Shown: positions 28,101-35,999 of the stretch, piece after piece
Layout: the number at the start of each line of letters is the position of its first letter
How positions within the stretch are numbered: the first letter of the stretch is position 1
Source: Nostoc sp. ATCC 53789
GTDB lineage: Bacteria; Cyanobacteriota; Cyanobacteriia; Cyanobacteriales; Nostocaceae
Assembly (NCBI RefSeq): GCF_009873495.1
Contig: NZ_CP046703.1
Span: 7,126,001-7,190,000, forward strand
Length of the DNA stretch: 64,000 nucleotides
Direction: 5' to 3'
Program-made: the position numbers and the translations under genes
The notes under the pieces: generated by a model
Databases searched by the model: none
What the model was told of the DNA's origin: nothing
The model's input: the letters and a program-made list of their open reading frames with translations, nothing else

Positions 28101-31100
28101 GTCCGTTTAAATAGCACCAACTTTGTATCAGATAAAACCAAGCAGTCCTTTGAAAAAGCTATGCAAAATGGGCATGAAGTGAAACCCACCGTTGCGAACG
28201 GTAATAAACCCAACTTTTCTCAATCCACAGAGAAGGTATCAGTTAACAGTCAATCCACTGTTGGCAATGGCAATAAACCTAACCCCTCTCATTCCGTAGA
28301 GAAGGTAGCTGTCAACGGTCAATCTACCTTTGCAAATGGCAATAAACCTCACTCAGTAACAGCTAACCCCTCTCATTCAGCAGAGAAAGTAACAGTCAAA
28401 GGTGGAGTGAAATCTGTGCAAAACGGGCAATCAGATCAACTCGATATCAAGTCTTTGCAACCTAGTTCAGAACTTCCTCTAAGTTATTTAAGAGCTATAG
28501 ATAACTTAGAATACTCCCTGATTGATTTCAGTCGCAATCAACATGAAATCTTGCAGGTTCATGAACAATCTTTAAACAATCAGACAGAATATACTAAAAC
28601 CTTCTTCCAACTCATGGAGCAACAACATGCGTTGTGGGGAAATAGTAAATTCAGCGAACCACATACAGAAACACAGCAACTGGTAGTCTCCAGTTCAGAG
28701 CGCAGCATCATGCGGTTTCACGAGCATCAAACTGATAGTCTCCGTATCCATGAGCAATATCTCAACTATCAGCAAGAATACACTAACAACTTTTTCCAAT
28801 TGCTTCAGCGAAATTATCAACCGTCGCCCAGCAATACTAATCAACAGAGTTTGATACCGCCAGTCAATTATCAACCAAGTCCAGTAGCTCCACCAGTCGA
28901 AGAAGATAACCCTGTTCGGGAGACTGCACCGGTTGCTTTGCCGAGTAACGGATTTGCCACTAAATCTGAGCCAGTTTCAACTAATGGTAACGGCACAAAT
29001 GGTAATGGTAATGGCGCACATCATCAAGCAACAGCATTTCTGGATATTACTCCATTAAAGGAGAATACTGCACCTGTAGAGATTGCACCCCCACCCCCGC
29101 CAGTAATCATCGATCAAGCCGCTCTGAGCCAAACTCTGATTAACGTCGTTAGTGATAAAACAGGCTACCCAACGGAGATGTTAGAGCTAACGATGGATAT
29201 AGAGGCAGATTTGGGGATTGATTCGATCAAACGTGTAGAAATTCTCGGAGCTTTGTTAGAACTATATCCCGATTTGCCCAAGCCGAATCCCGAAGAAGTA
29301 GGACAGCTACGCACGCTGGCTCAAATAGCTGAATATATGGGGAAAATTGCATCTGAGATTTCTGATGCGATACCTGCGGTGGGCTTTGTCAACGCCCCAA
29401 ATGAGTCAGGGAGCAGGGAGCAGGGAGCAGAGGGAGATGGGGAAGATAAGGGAGATGAGGGAGATGAGGGAAATGGAGGAGTAACAGCAATACCTTCCTC
29501 ATCCCCGCCATCCCCCTCATCTCCAGAGCTTACTAACATTGTGTTCAATGTCGTTAGTGAAAAGACAGGCTATTCGACGACAATGTTAGATTTGTCGATG
29601 GATATAGAGACAGATTTGGGAATTGATGCTGTCAAACTTGTGGAAATTCTCGAAGCGTTGCTAGAACTATACCCGGATTTACCCAAGCTGACTTCAGAAG
29701 CATTGGCTCAATTACATACCCTTGGACAAATTGTTGCACATATAGAAAAGGGACTAGGGACTGGGGAAGAAGTCGGGGAGCCGGGAGTAGGGAGCAGGGG
29801 AGAAGAGTTTTCCCCAATTTCCAATCCCCAATCCTCAATTTTTCGTAGTCCTGTCAGACTCAAATATCTTCCCGAACCTGATGTTTTAGATTTCACATTA
29901 CCCGATAACCATATCGCCTTGCTTACCGATGATGGTTCTCTGACTACGGCGAAACTAGCTGAGACTCTGTTCAAACGCGGCTGGAAAACCGTTGTCTTAA
30001 CTTTTCCTTCAACCGTGATTGCTAAACAATCTCCGTTACCTGAAGGCATTAGCCGTGTGGTGCTTGCAGATTTGAGTGAGGAGCATTTGCAAGAACAGTT
30101 AGGAGCGATCGCTACTAACTATGGACAAATAGCTACATTTATCCATCTGAATCCTTCCACTCACGACGATATAAGTAACCATGTTCGCTATCTGGAATCA
30201 GAAAAAGCCATCCTTCGCCATGTCTTTCTCATCGCCAAATATCTCAAAGAATCACTCAATCAAGCAGCACTTCAAAGACGTAGTAGTTTTATAACCGTGG
30301 CTCGTCTGGATGGTGAATTCGGACTAGGGCAAAAAACCAACTTCGGTGCAATTGGCGCTGGACTATTCGGACTCACCAAAACTTTGAACCAGGAATGGGA
30401 ATCTGTATTTTGTCGAGCGATCGACCTCAGTCCTGATTTAGATGCCGAAACATCAGCACAGCATATCTTCGCCGAACTTCACGACCCAAATCTATTAGTC
30501 GTGGAAGTGGGATATAACTCACAAGAGCGAGTAACTCTAGTATGTGAACAGGAAGAGCAAAAAAATAGAGAGCAGGAAATCGATGGAATCCCCTTTGCAG
30601 CCAGCACTTTTTCCTCCAACGTTTTCCCCATCCCTAATGCCGAATCCCAAGTATTTCTCGTAAGTGGCGGTGCGAAAGGGATAACGGCTCAGTGTGTGAT
30701 TAAACTAGCACAGCGTTATCAATGCAAATTTATCTTGGTGGGTCGTTCCGCCGCCGATCCAGAACCCGTATGGACTGAAGGTTACTTAAGCGAAGCAGAT
30801 TTGAAAAAGCGGATTATGGAGGATTTCTTCGCCAAAGGCGAAAAACCCACACCTGCAATGGTGCAGAAAAAGTTTAACGCTATTTCATCTAGTCGCGAAA
30901 TTGCTACAACGTTACAAGCTATCAACCAGGCGGGTGGAAAGGCTGAATATTTGAATGTTGATGTGACTGATGCGATCGCACTTCAGGAGCAAGTTGCTAA
31001 TGCTGTCAAGCGTTTTGGCCCGGTAACAGGAATTATTCACGGGGCTGGAAATCTAGCTGATAAGCGGATTGAGAAAAAATCAGTCCAAGATTTTGAAACA

Positions 31101-32345
31101 GTTTACACAGCCAAAGTTAAAGGTCTAGAAAACCTGTTGCGCTGTGTAACACCTAGCCAACTGAATTATTTAGTCCTGTTTTCTTCTGTAGTTGGTTTCT
31201 ACGGAAACGTGGGACAGTCAGATTATGCAATCGCTAATGAAATTCTCAACAAATCAGCCCATCTTGTCAAACGCAACCATCCCCATTCTCATGTGGTAGC
31301 GATTAATTGGGGCCCTTGGGATAGTGGTATGGTTTCTCCTGAATTAAAGCAAGCTTTTGCTGAACGGAATATCGAGACTATTCCTGTTGATATTGGTACA
31401 GAAATGTTAGTTGATGAATTAGCTAACACCAATCAAGAAACTGTGCAAGTTGTAATTGGTAGCCCTTTAGTTTATATCCCAGAACAGCTACCAAGCGAGT
31501 TGAGAACTTTTCGGATTCAGAGGCAACTAACATTAGCAGCTAATCCATTTTTACAAGATCATGTAATTGCTGGTTATCCAGTTCTCCCCGCGACTTGTGG
31601 ACTCTTTTGGATTGCTAACGCTTGCGAACAAATCTATCCTGGTTATAAAGCCTTCAGTTGTACAAACTATAAAGTTTTGAAGGGACTAATATTTGATGAA
31701 AATTTAGCAACTGAATACACTTTAGAATTGCAAGAAATTGCTAAACATGATATCAATGAAATAGATTTTGATGCCAAAATCTGGAGTAAAACTCCAGAAG
31801 GTAAAATCCGTTATCATTTTAGTAGTCAGATGAAATTGAAGCGGGAAGTTCTTATTGCCCCAACACACGAATTTATGAACTTAAGCCAGGATCATAAAAT
31901 CACCGCGACGACTTCATCACTTTATCAAAATGGGGCAGCTAGCTTATTTCACGGATTTACCTTTCAAGGTGTAAAATCTGTTTTAAATGCCACTCTGGAC
32001 AAGATCACCATAGAATGCTACTTGCCAGAGCCTGGAGAAAGACAACAAGGACAATTCCCAGTCCAAACATTCAATCCCTACATTGCAGATGTGCAGATTC
32101 ATGCATTTTGGATTTGGGCACAGCATTTTTATCAGGTAGCTTGTTTGCCTTCAGAAATCAAGACTTTTGAACAGTTTGCTGCCGTTCCATTTGATGAAAT
32201 ATTTTACGTTTCTTGTGAAATAAAATCAAAGACAGAATCGAGTTTAGTTGTTGATGTCATCGCCCATAATCAGCAAGGGAAAATATATACCCGAATGCTT
32301 GGTGCTAAGGGAACTATTTTACCCAAGCAACTAGATGAAATTTAA
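25152..32345 (+). CDS. PfaA/HglE-like type I polyketide synthase (KS-AT-ACP-ACP-KR-DH)
   Basis: A 2397-residue iterative synthase. KS at ~50-480 has active Cys259 (DAACASSLG) and both His motifs (EAHGTGT, IGHTKAAAG). AT at ~620-960 has Ser730 in GHSFG. A long linker (~1000-1270) holds three ~23-residue NGNKPN repeats and two copies of a helical HEQxLNxQxEYTxxFFQL unit. ACP1 carries the pantetheine Ser1358 (LGIDSIK). ACP2 has Ala1493 at that place (LGIDAVK) and is probably dead. KR (~1830-2060) has GGAKGIT and Tyr2025; DH (~2125-2390) has His2137 in FLQDHVIAGYPVLPA. The order matches PfaA of polyunsaturated fatty acid synthases and heterocyst glycolipid synthase HglE. It should build a reduced acyl chain. 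It is the first gene of the cluster. Confidence 0.9.
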   Translation: MTASRIEAVLAQLQEEVSNCEQALLKLIQVKKVMVENAPLTSEINRPQQKTDIAIIGMASIFPQSKNLQEYWEKIIHKVDCITDVPPSRWSVEDYYDPNPRTPDKTYCKRGGFIPDVNFNPMEFGLPPNSLEVTDISQLLGLIVAKAAMEDAGYGESRQFSCDIYDRLRQRTGVILGVALGRQLAVPLTARMQYPIWEKVLKGSGLSDEDAQKIIEKIKSAYVQWDENAFPGMLANVVTGRIANRLDLGGTNCVVDAACASSLGALKMAISELTEHRADMMITGGVDTDNSIMAYMCFSKTPAVSQGENVKPFDAESDGMMLGEGVGMLVLKRLEDAQRDNDRIYAVIKGIGTSSDGRYKSIYAPRPEGQMRALHRAYEDAGFSPTSVGLIEAHGTGTMAGDPAEFSSIKEVFGENNPKKQHIALGTVKSQIGHTKAAAGAASLIKTALALHHKVLPATINVTKPHPKLDIDSSPFYLNTETRPWISGDDQPRRAGVSSFGFGGTNYHVVLEEYTSQHQQPYRLHKPSQSVLLFASTPEELLSRIQEIRQQLQSDTGEQLYTELIAASQSLEIPVTNARLGFVADSLTQACNLLQTSIDLLTSKLQAESWEYPQGIYYRKTGIETEGKVVALFSGQGSQYLEMGRELAINFPDLGQTYAQIDNLLREDGLQPLSEVVFPNPVFDLDQKTAQMKALQQTEYAQPAIGAFSAGLYKILQQAGFKPDFVAGHSFGELTALWAAGVLSEKDYLFLVKARGQAMAAPKDPLLDAGAMLAVKGDVNQVTELIQNFPQVTIANLNSPNQMVLAGTKAEIANVQEALKTQGFSSILLGVSAAFHTPLVAYAQQPFAKAIEKVTFNEPQIPVYTNVTGKRYPNEPPVIQKILKDHLKNQVLFKQEIENIYAEGGYCFIEFGPRSVLTNLVKDILGDRPHLAVALNASHLKDSDRTLRQAVLQLRVAGLPLQNLDPYQLEYKIPEASPNQLLNVRLNSTNFVSDKTKQSFEKAMQNGHEVKPTVANGNKPNFSQSTEKVSVNSQSTVGNGNKPNPSHSVEKVAVNGQSTFANGNKPHSVTANPSHSAEKVTVKGGVKSVQNGQSDQLDIKSLQPSSELPLSYLRAIDNLEYSLIDFSRNQHEILQVHEQSLNNQTEYTKTFFQLMEQQHALWGNSKFSEPHTETQQLVVSSSERSIMRFHEHQTDSLRIHEQYLNYQQEYTNNFFQLLQRNYQPSPSNTNQQSLIPPVNYQPSPVAPPVEEDNPVRETAPVALPSNGFATKSEPVSTNGNGTNGNGNGAHHQATAFLDITPLKENTAPVEIAPPPPPVIIDQAALSQTLINVVSDKTGYPTEMLELTMDIEADLGIDSIKRVEILGALLELYPDLPKPNPEEVGQLRTLAQIAEYMGKIASEISDAIPAVGFVNAPNESGSREQGAEGDGEDKGDEGDEGNGGVTAIPSSSPPSPSSPELTNIVFNVVSEKTGYSTTMLDLSMDIETDLGIDAVKLVEILEALLELYPDLPKLTSEALAQLHTLGQIVAHIEKGLGTGEEVGEPGVGSRGEEFSPISNPQSSIFRSPVRLKYLPEPDVLDFTLPDNHIALLTDDGSLTTAKLAETLFKRGWKTVVLTFPSTVIAKQSPLPEGISRVVLADLSEEHLQEQLGAIATNYGQIATFIHLNPSTHDDISNHVRYLESEKAILRHVFLIAKYLKESLNQAALQRRSSFITVARLDGEFGLGQKTNFGAIGAGLFGLTKTLNQEWESVFCRAIDLSPDLDAETSAQHIFAELHDPNLLVVEVGYNSQERVTLVCEQEEQKNREQEIDGIPFAASTFSSNVFPIPNAESQVFLVSGGAKGITAQCVIKLAQRYQCKFILVGRSAADPEPVWTEGYLSEADLKKRIMEDFFAKGEKPTPAMVQKKFNAISSSREIATTLQAINQAGGKAEYLNVDVTDAIALQEQVANAVKRFGPVTGIIHGAGNLADKRIEKKSVQDFETVYTAKVKGLENLLRCVTPSQLNYLVLFSSVVGFYGNVGQSDYAIANEILNKSAHLVKRNHPHSHVVAINWGPWDSGMVSPELKQAFAERNIETIPVDIGTEMLVDELANTNQETVQVVIGSPLVYIPEQLPSELRTFRIQRQLTLAANPFLQDHVIAGYPVLPATCGLFWIANACEQIYPGYKAFSCTNYKVLKGLIFDENLATEYTLELQEIAKHDINEIDFDAKIWSKTPEGKIRYHFSSQMKLKREVLIAPTHEFMNLSQDHKITATTSSLYQNGAASLFHGFTFQGVKSVLNATLDKITIECYLPEPGERQQGQFPVQTFNPYIADVQIHAFWIWAQHFYQVACLPSEIKTFEQFAAVPFDEIFYVSCEIKSKTESSLVVDVIAHNQQGKIYTRMLGAKGTILPKQLDEI
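28183..28410 (+). repeat. Three coding repeats in the synthase linker
   Basis: Three imperfect units encode 'TVANGNKPN...EKVSVN'-type sequence of about 23 residues (the third is longer) between the AT and the first ACP. They look like recent internal duplications that lengthen a flexible, Asn/Ser-rich linker. Confidence 0.7.
29400..29520 (+). repeat. Intergenic-type minisatellite translated as ACP1-ACP2 linker
   Basis: GGGAGCAGGGAGCA and GGGAGATGAG repeats followed by C/T-rich sequence, the kind usually found between genes here, are read in frame as a Glu/Gly/Asp-rich then Ser/Pro-rich linker. A related patch (GGGACTGGGGAAG through CCCAATTTCC) at 29748-29842 forms the linker after ACP2. Confidence 0.7.
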
Positions 32346-32367
32346 ATAGGCAACTGAAAAATGTCAT

Positions 32368-32475
32368 AAGAATTCAGCACTAAGGAGTCAGAAGTCAGAC
32401 TTAGAAGGAATCTAATATGATTGATTCACCAAATTTTATTCTGACTCTTTAACTATTCTGACTCCTGAATTCTTA
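32368..32475. repeat. 108-bp palindromic element between the two PKS genes
   Basis: TAAGAATTCAG at 32368-32378 and CTGAATTCTTA at 32465-32475 are perfect inverted repeats; GGAGTCAGAA/TTCTGACTCC arms continue the pairing inside. It could be a small mobile element or attenuate read-through into the next gene. Confidence 0.6.
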
Positions 32476-32508
32476 CAAAATATATACATCAGCTTGAGGA
32501 GGTAGGTG

Positions 32509-35500
32509 ATGGAAGAATTTGCACCAAATAAAATTCATAAAATAGCGATTGTAGGGATGGATTGCTATTTGGGTGGCGGCTGCAAGGGATTAGATACCTT
32601 TGAACGCAGTATTTATGAGGGAACTCAGCATTTTATTTCCAGACCTCCTCAGCGATGGCAAGCAATAGAAGCACAACAACAGTTGTTGAAAAACTACAGT
32701 TTTCCCGATGGTGTAGCACCATTAGGTGCATACATTAAAGATTTTGAAATTGATGCTTTCAGTTTAGAACTACCACCAGAAGAAGTAGACAATTTTAACC
32801 CTCAAGAACTGTTGATGCTTCAGGTTGCCGATAATGCTCTAAAAGATGCGGCACTTCGTAAAAGTACGAGAATAGCAATAATAATTGCTAGTACTAAAGA
32901 CCTAACTCTGCATCAACAAAAAGAGCAACTTGAAGATAATGAATATACCAACTACATCGAAAACAGCCTAGCTAATTATATTTCCAAACTGTGGAATTTT
33001 GCTGGACCGACATTCACATTAATTGCCGAACAAAATTCTGTTTTTAAAGCCTTGGAGCTTGCCCAAAAGCTACTTGCAATCAGAGAAGTAGACGCTGTTT
33101 TAGTCGGTGCGATTGACCTTGCTGGGGATGGCGCTAGTGTTTTACAACGAAATGAAATAACAAAAGTTAACACAGGTGTGAATACTCTCAGTTACGACCA
33201 GAAAGCCAATGGCTGGATAGTCGGAGAGGGTGCGGGGGCTGTAGTATTGAAGCTCCACGAAACAGCAAAACGAGAGAACAATCGCATATATGCAACGATT
33301 GACGCTCTTAGTCTTGTGGAAAATTCAAAATCTAAAATTCACCCTCTCACGGTTCCAAATTCTGAAATGATAGCCCAGGCTTGTCAACAGGCTTTTCATC
33401 TTGCAGATATCAAACCAAGAGATATCAACTATTTGGAAGTTGTTGGTAGTGGAATTTCCCAGCAAGATGAGTCAGAAATTCAAGGGTTGCTCGCAGCTTA
33501 TCGCACATTTGAGCCAAATTTAACTTGTGCGATCGGGAGTATTAAAGCAAATATAGGTCATACCTATGCTGCATCGGGGATAGTTAGCCTGATTAAAACA
33601 GCACTTTGCCTGTATCATCGTTACATTCCCGCAGTTCCCCAATGGTCTGGTCCTAAAATGCCAGAGATTTGGCGAGATAGTCCCTTTTATGTCGCTTGTG
33701 AATCAAAACCCTGGTTTTTAGAAAAAGGAGCTACTAGAAGAATAGCTGCGATTAACGGGATGGAGATAGATGGAAGTTATGCACATTTAATTTTGTCAGA
33801 GGAAGTATATCAGCAACATCACAACAGCAGGTATTTAGAGCAAATGCCTTACTATGTGTTTGCGATCGCATCTGACGAGCAATCAACTCTATTAGAAGAA
33901 ATCCGCAATCTTCAACAAACCATTAAAGATTGTTCTTCCCTAGCTGCTGCTGCTAGTATGACTTTTGCAACTTTTCAACAGCATCAACAGGCAACTTATG
34001 CAGTAGCAATTCTCGGACACAATCAAGATGAATTGCAGCGCGAAATTCAGCACTCCCTCAAAGGTATTCCCGATGCCTTCAAGACAGGTAAAGACTGGCA
34101 AACTCCTCTAGGCAGCTATTTTACAGCAAAACCACTTGGGCAAAAAGGTAAAATCGCTTTCGTTTATCCAGCAGCCTTTAGTGCTTATCTCGGAATAGGT
34201 CGGAATCTATTTCGTTTATTTCCTCAACTTTATGATCAGCTGCTCATCAAAAGTGGTTACAACCGTCTCGCGAATGTAGAAAAACTTGTCTACCCTCGAA
34301 GTTTAGAAAAATTTTCAAATAGGCAACTGGAAGCACTTGAAAAGGAATTGATTAACGATTCAGTAGCAATACTCGAATTAGAAATGCTCTTTGCTACACT
34401 TTTGACGGCAACTCTGAGCAATTATTTTCAGATCAAGCCCCAATGTGCTTTTGGTTATAGCTTGGGCGAGATTAGCATGATGTTGGCTCAAGGTGTCTGG
34501 ACTGAGTTTCTAGATAATAGTAAGAGCTTTAACTCATCTCCTCTGTTTAAGACAAGGCTATCTGGTTCCAAAAATGCTGTGCGCGAGTATTGGGGATTAC
34601 CTCAAGGAGAGGATGATAAAAGCGGAGATTTTTGGCGCAACTATATTCTTATTTGTCCAGTATCTCGTGTTCAGGAAGCCATCCAAGATGAAGATCGCGT
34701 CTATTTACTTTTAATTAATACTCCAGAAGAAGTCGTGATTGCTGGTGAGATAGAAGCTTGTAAGCGGGTAATTGCCAATCTAAATTGTGATGCTTTTCTT
34801 GCTCCCTTCACCCATGTCATCCATTGCGAGGCAATGCGCTCTGAATACCATGAACTTGTGAGATTAAATACATTCCCTAGCCAAAATAAATCAGAAACTA
34901 TTTTTTATTCCACAGCCGAGTATAAACCAATTGACCTCGACAGTGATTCAATAGCTCGCAACATTGCTCAAAACATCTGTCAACAGCTTAATTTTCCTCG
35001 GCTAATTAACCGTGTCTATGAAGATGGCTTCAAAATATTTCTCGAAGTAGGTGCTGGTAGTAACTGTTCCAGATGGATTGATAAAACCCTCAAGGCAAAA
35101 GAACAGATCACAGTATCTCTTAATAAAAGAGGTGTAGACGATCATGCTTCTATTATCAAAGCCTTAGCAAAACTCCTTAGCCATAGAGTTGAACTAGATT
35201 TATCACCATTATATTCTCAAGAACCAGAAGTTTCCAATGAAAGTCAGTCTAACGTGAGAACTATAACCTTGCAAAATAGCAAGATTAGTTACACATCTTT
35301 GAATAAAAAAAATCACGAAATCCTTGAAGATATCTCTTTTAGATATCCCATCAAAACTGTTAATCAGCAGCAATATCAACTATCAGAATTAAAGGAATTT
35401 GCACAAATGAATTCTTCTTTGCTTCCCAATCCTACCAAAAGTCTTGAAAACACCTCTAGAAATCTAGAAACTCTCCAAGAGCAAGTTAACTTTCAAAATG

Positions 35501-35811
35501 GCAGCGAACCTACTCAGTTATTGCTACAAGAACGCAATGAAACTGTAGAAAAATTACAAATTAACGAAAATTGGGTAACAGAAGAGGAAAAGAATCAATT
35601 CGCTCTGACCCCTAGTTTGAAAACTTCCAGCGTTGTTGACGAACCCCATTTGCTCAATTCACACAGTCCTTACTATCAAAAACTGAGTGAGAATGCTTCC
35701 AGGATGACCAAAGCTCATGCTGTCTTTTTACAAGCGCGACAGGAGTCACTAAAGCAAATTAGCACGATCATTCAGTTGCAAATAGCTTGTTATCAAAAGT
35801 TGTTTGAATGA
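32509..35811 (+). CDS. PfaB-like protein: KS with Gln in place of Cys, plus acyltransferase
   Basis: An 1100-residue protein. ATG at 32509 is preferred over GTG at 32506 because GAGGAGGT lies at the right distance. Residues ~10-430 are a ketosynthase fold with Gln175 where the catalytic Cys should be (AEQNS). The first active His is missing (VVGSGIS replaces AHGTGT), but IGHTYAASG remains, so it cannot condense and may be a decarboxylase (KSQ) or structural partner. Residues ~560-880 are an acyltransferase with Ser651 in GYSLGE. A ~200-residue polar tail ends in an amphipathic helix (AHAVFLQARQESLKQI). The layout matches PfaB and HglC-like proteins, which load acyl chains onto the ACPs of the preceding synthase. 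Confidence 0.82.
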   Translation: MEEFAPNKIHKIAIVGMDCYLGGGCKGLDTFERSIYEGTQHFISRPPQRWQAIEAQQQLLKNYSFPDGVAPLGAYIKDFEIDAFSLELPPEEVDNFNPQELLMLQVADNALKDAALRKSTRIAIIIASTKDLTLHQQKEQLEDNEYTNYIENSLANYISKLWNFAGPTFTLIAEQNSVFKALELAQKLLAIREVDAVLVGAIDLAGDGASVLQRNEITKVNTGVNTLSYDQKANGWIVGEGAGAVVLKLHETAKRENNRIYATIDALSLVENSKSKIHPLTVPNSEMIAQACQQAFHLADIKPRDINYLEVVGSGISQQDESEIQGLLAAYRTFEPNLTCAIGSIKANIGHTYAASGIVSLIKTALCLYHRYIPAVPQWSGPKMPEIWRDSPFYVACESKPWFLEKGATRRIAAINGMEIDGSYAHLILSEEVYQQHHNSRYLEQMPYYVFAIASDEQSTLLEEIRNLQQTIKDCSSLAAAASMTFATFQQHQQATYAVAILGHNQDELQREIQHSLKGIPDAFKTGKDWQTPLGSYFTAKPLGQKGKIAFVYPAAFSAYLGIGRNLFRLFPQLYDQLLIKSGYNRLANVEKLVYPRSLEKFSNRQLEALEKELINDSVAILELEMLFATLLTATLSNYFQIKPQCAFGYSLGEISMMLAQGVWTEFLDNSKSFNSSPLFKTRLSGSKNAVREYWGLPQGEDDKSGDFWRNYILICPVSRVQEAIQDEDRVYLLLINTPEEVVIAGEIEACKRVIANLNCDAFLAPFTHVIHCEAMRSEYHELVRLNTFPSQNKSETIFYSTAEYKPIDLDSDSIARNIAQNICQQLNFPRLINRVYEDGFKIFLEVGAGSNCSRWIDKTLKAKEQITVSLNKRGVDDHASIIKALAKLLSHRVELDLSPLYSQEPEVSNESQSNVRTITLQNSKISYTSLNKKNHEILEDISFRYPIKTVNQQQYQLSELKEFAQMNSSLLPNPTKSLENTSRNLETLQEQVNFQNGSEPTQLLLQERNETVEKLQINENWVTEEEKNQFALTPSLKTSSVVDEPHLLNSHSPYYQKLSENASRMTKAHAVFLQARQESLKQISTIIQLQIACYQKLFE

Positions 35812-35882
35812 TAATCATCTAAAGCAGCAAAGTACCCAGATTATTTGAATAAATAATTGGTGCAAAATCAAGCTTAGTAAGA

Positions 35883-35902
35883 CAAGGGGCTGAAGCCCCT
35901 TG
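35883..35902. repeat. 20-bp perfect palindrome between pfaB-like and pfaD-like genes
   Basis: CAAGGGGCT and AGCCCCTTG flank a GA spacer. This small hairpin is a recurrent Nostoc intergenic sequence. It might stabilise the 3' end of the upstream message; there is no T-run. Confidence 0.55.
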
Positions 35903-35999
35903 CTCTAGAGCAAACTCACAGGTAATCAGTATAAAATCTGCTGTAAATTTTTCAAACATTATCTGGTAAACAATTTTCTGGAACTGGAGGTTAAAAAAG

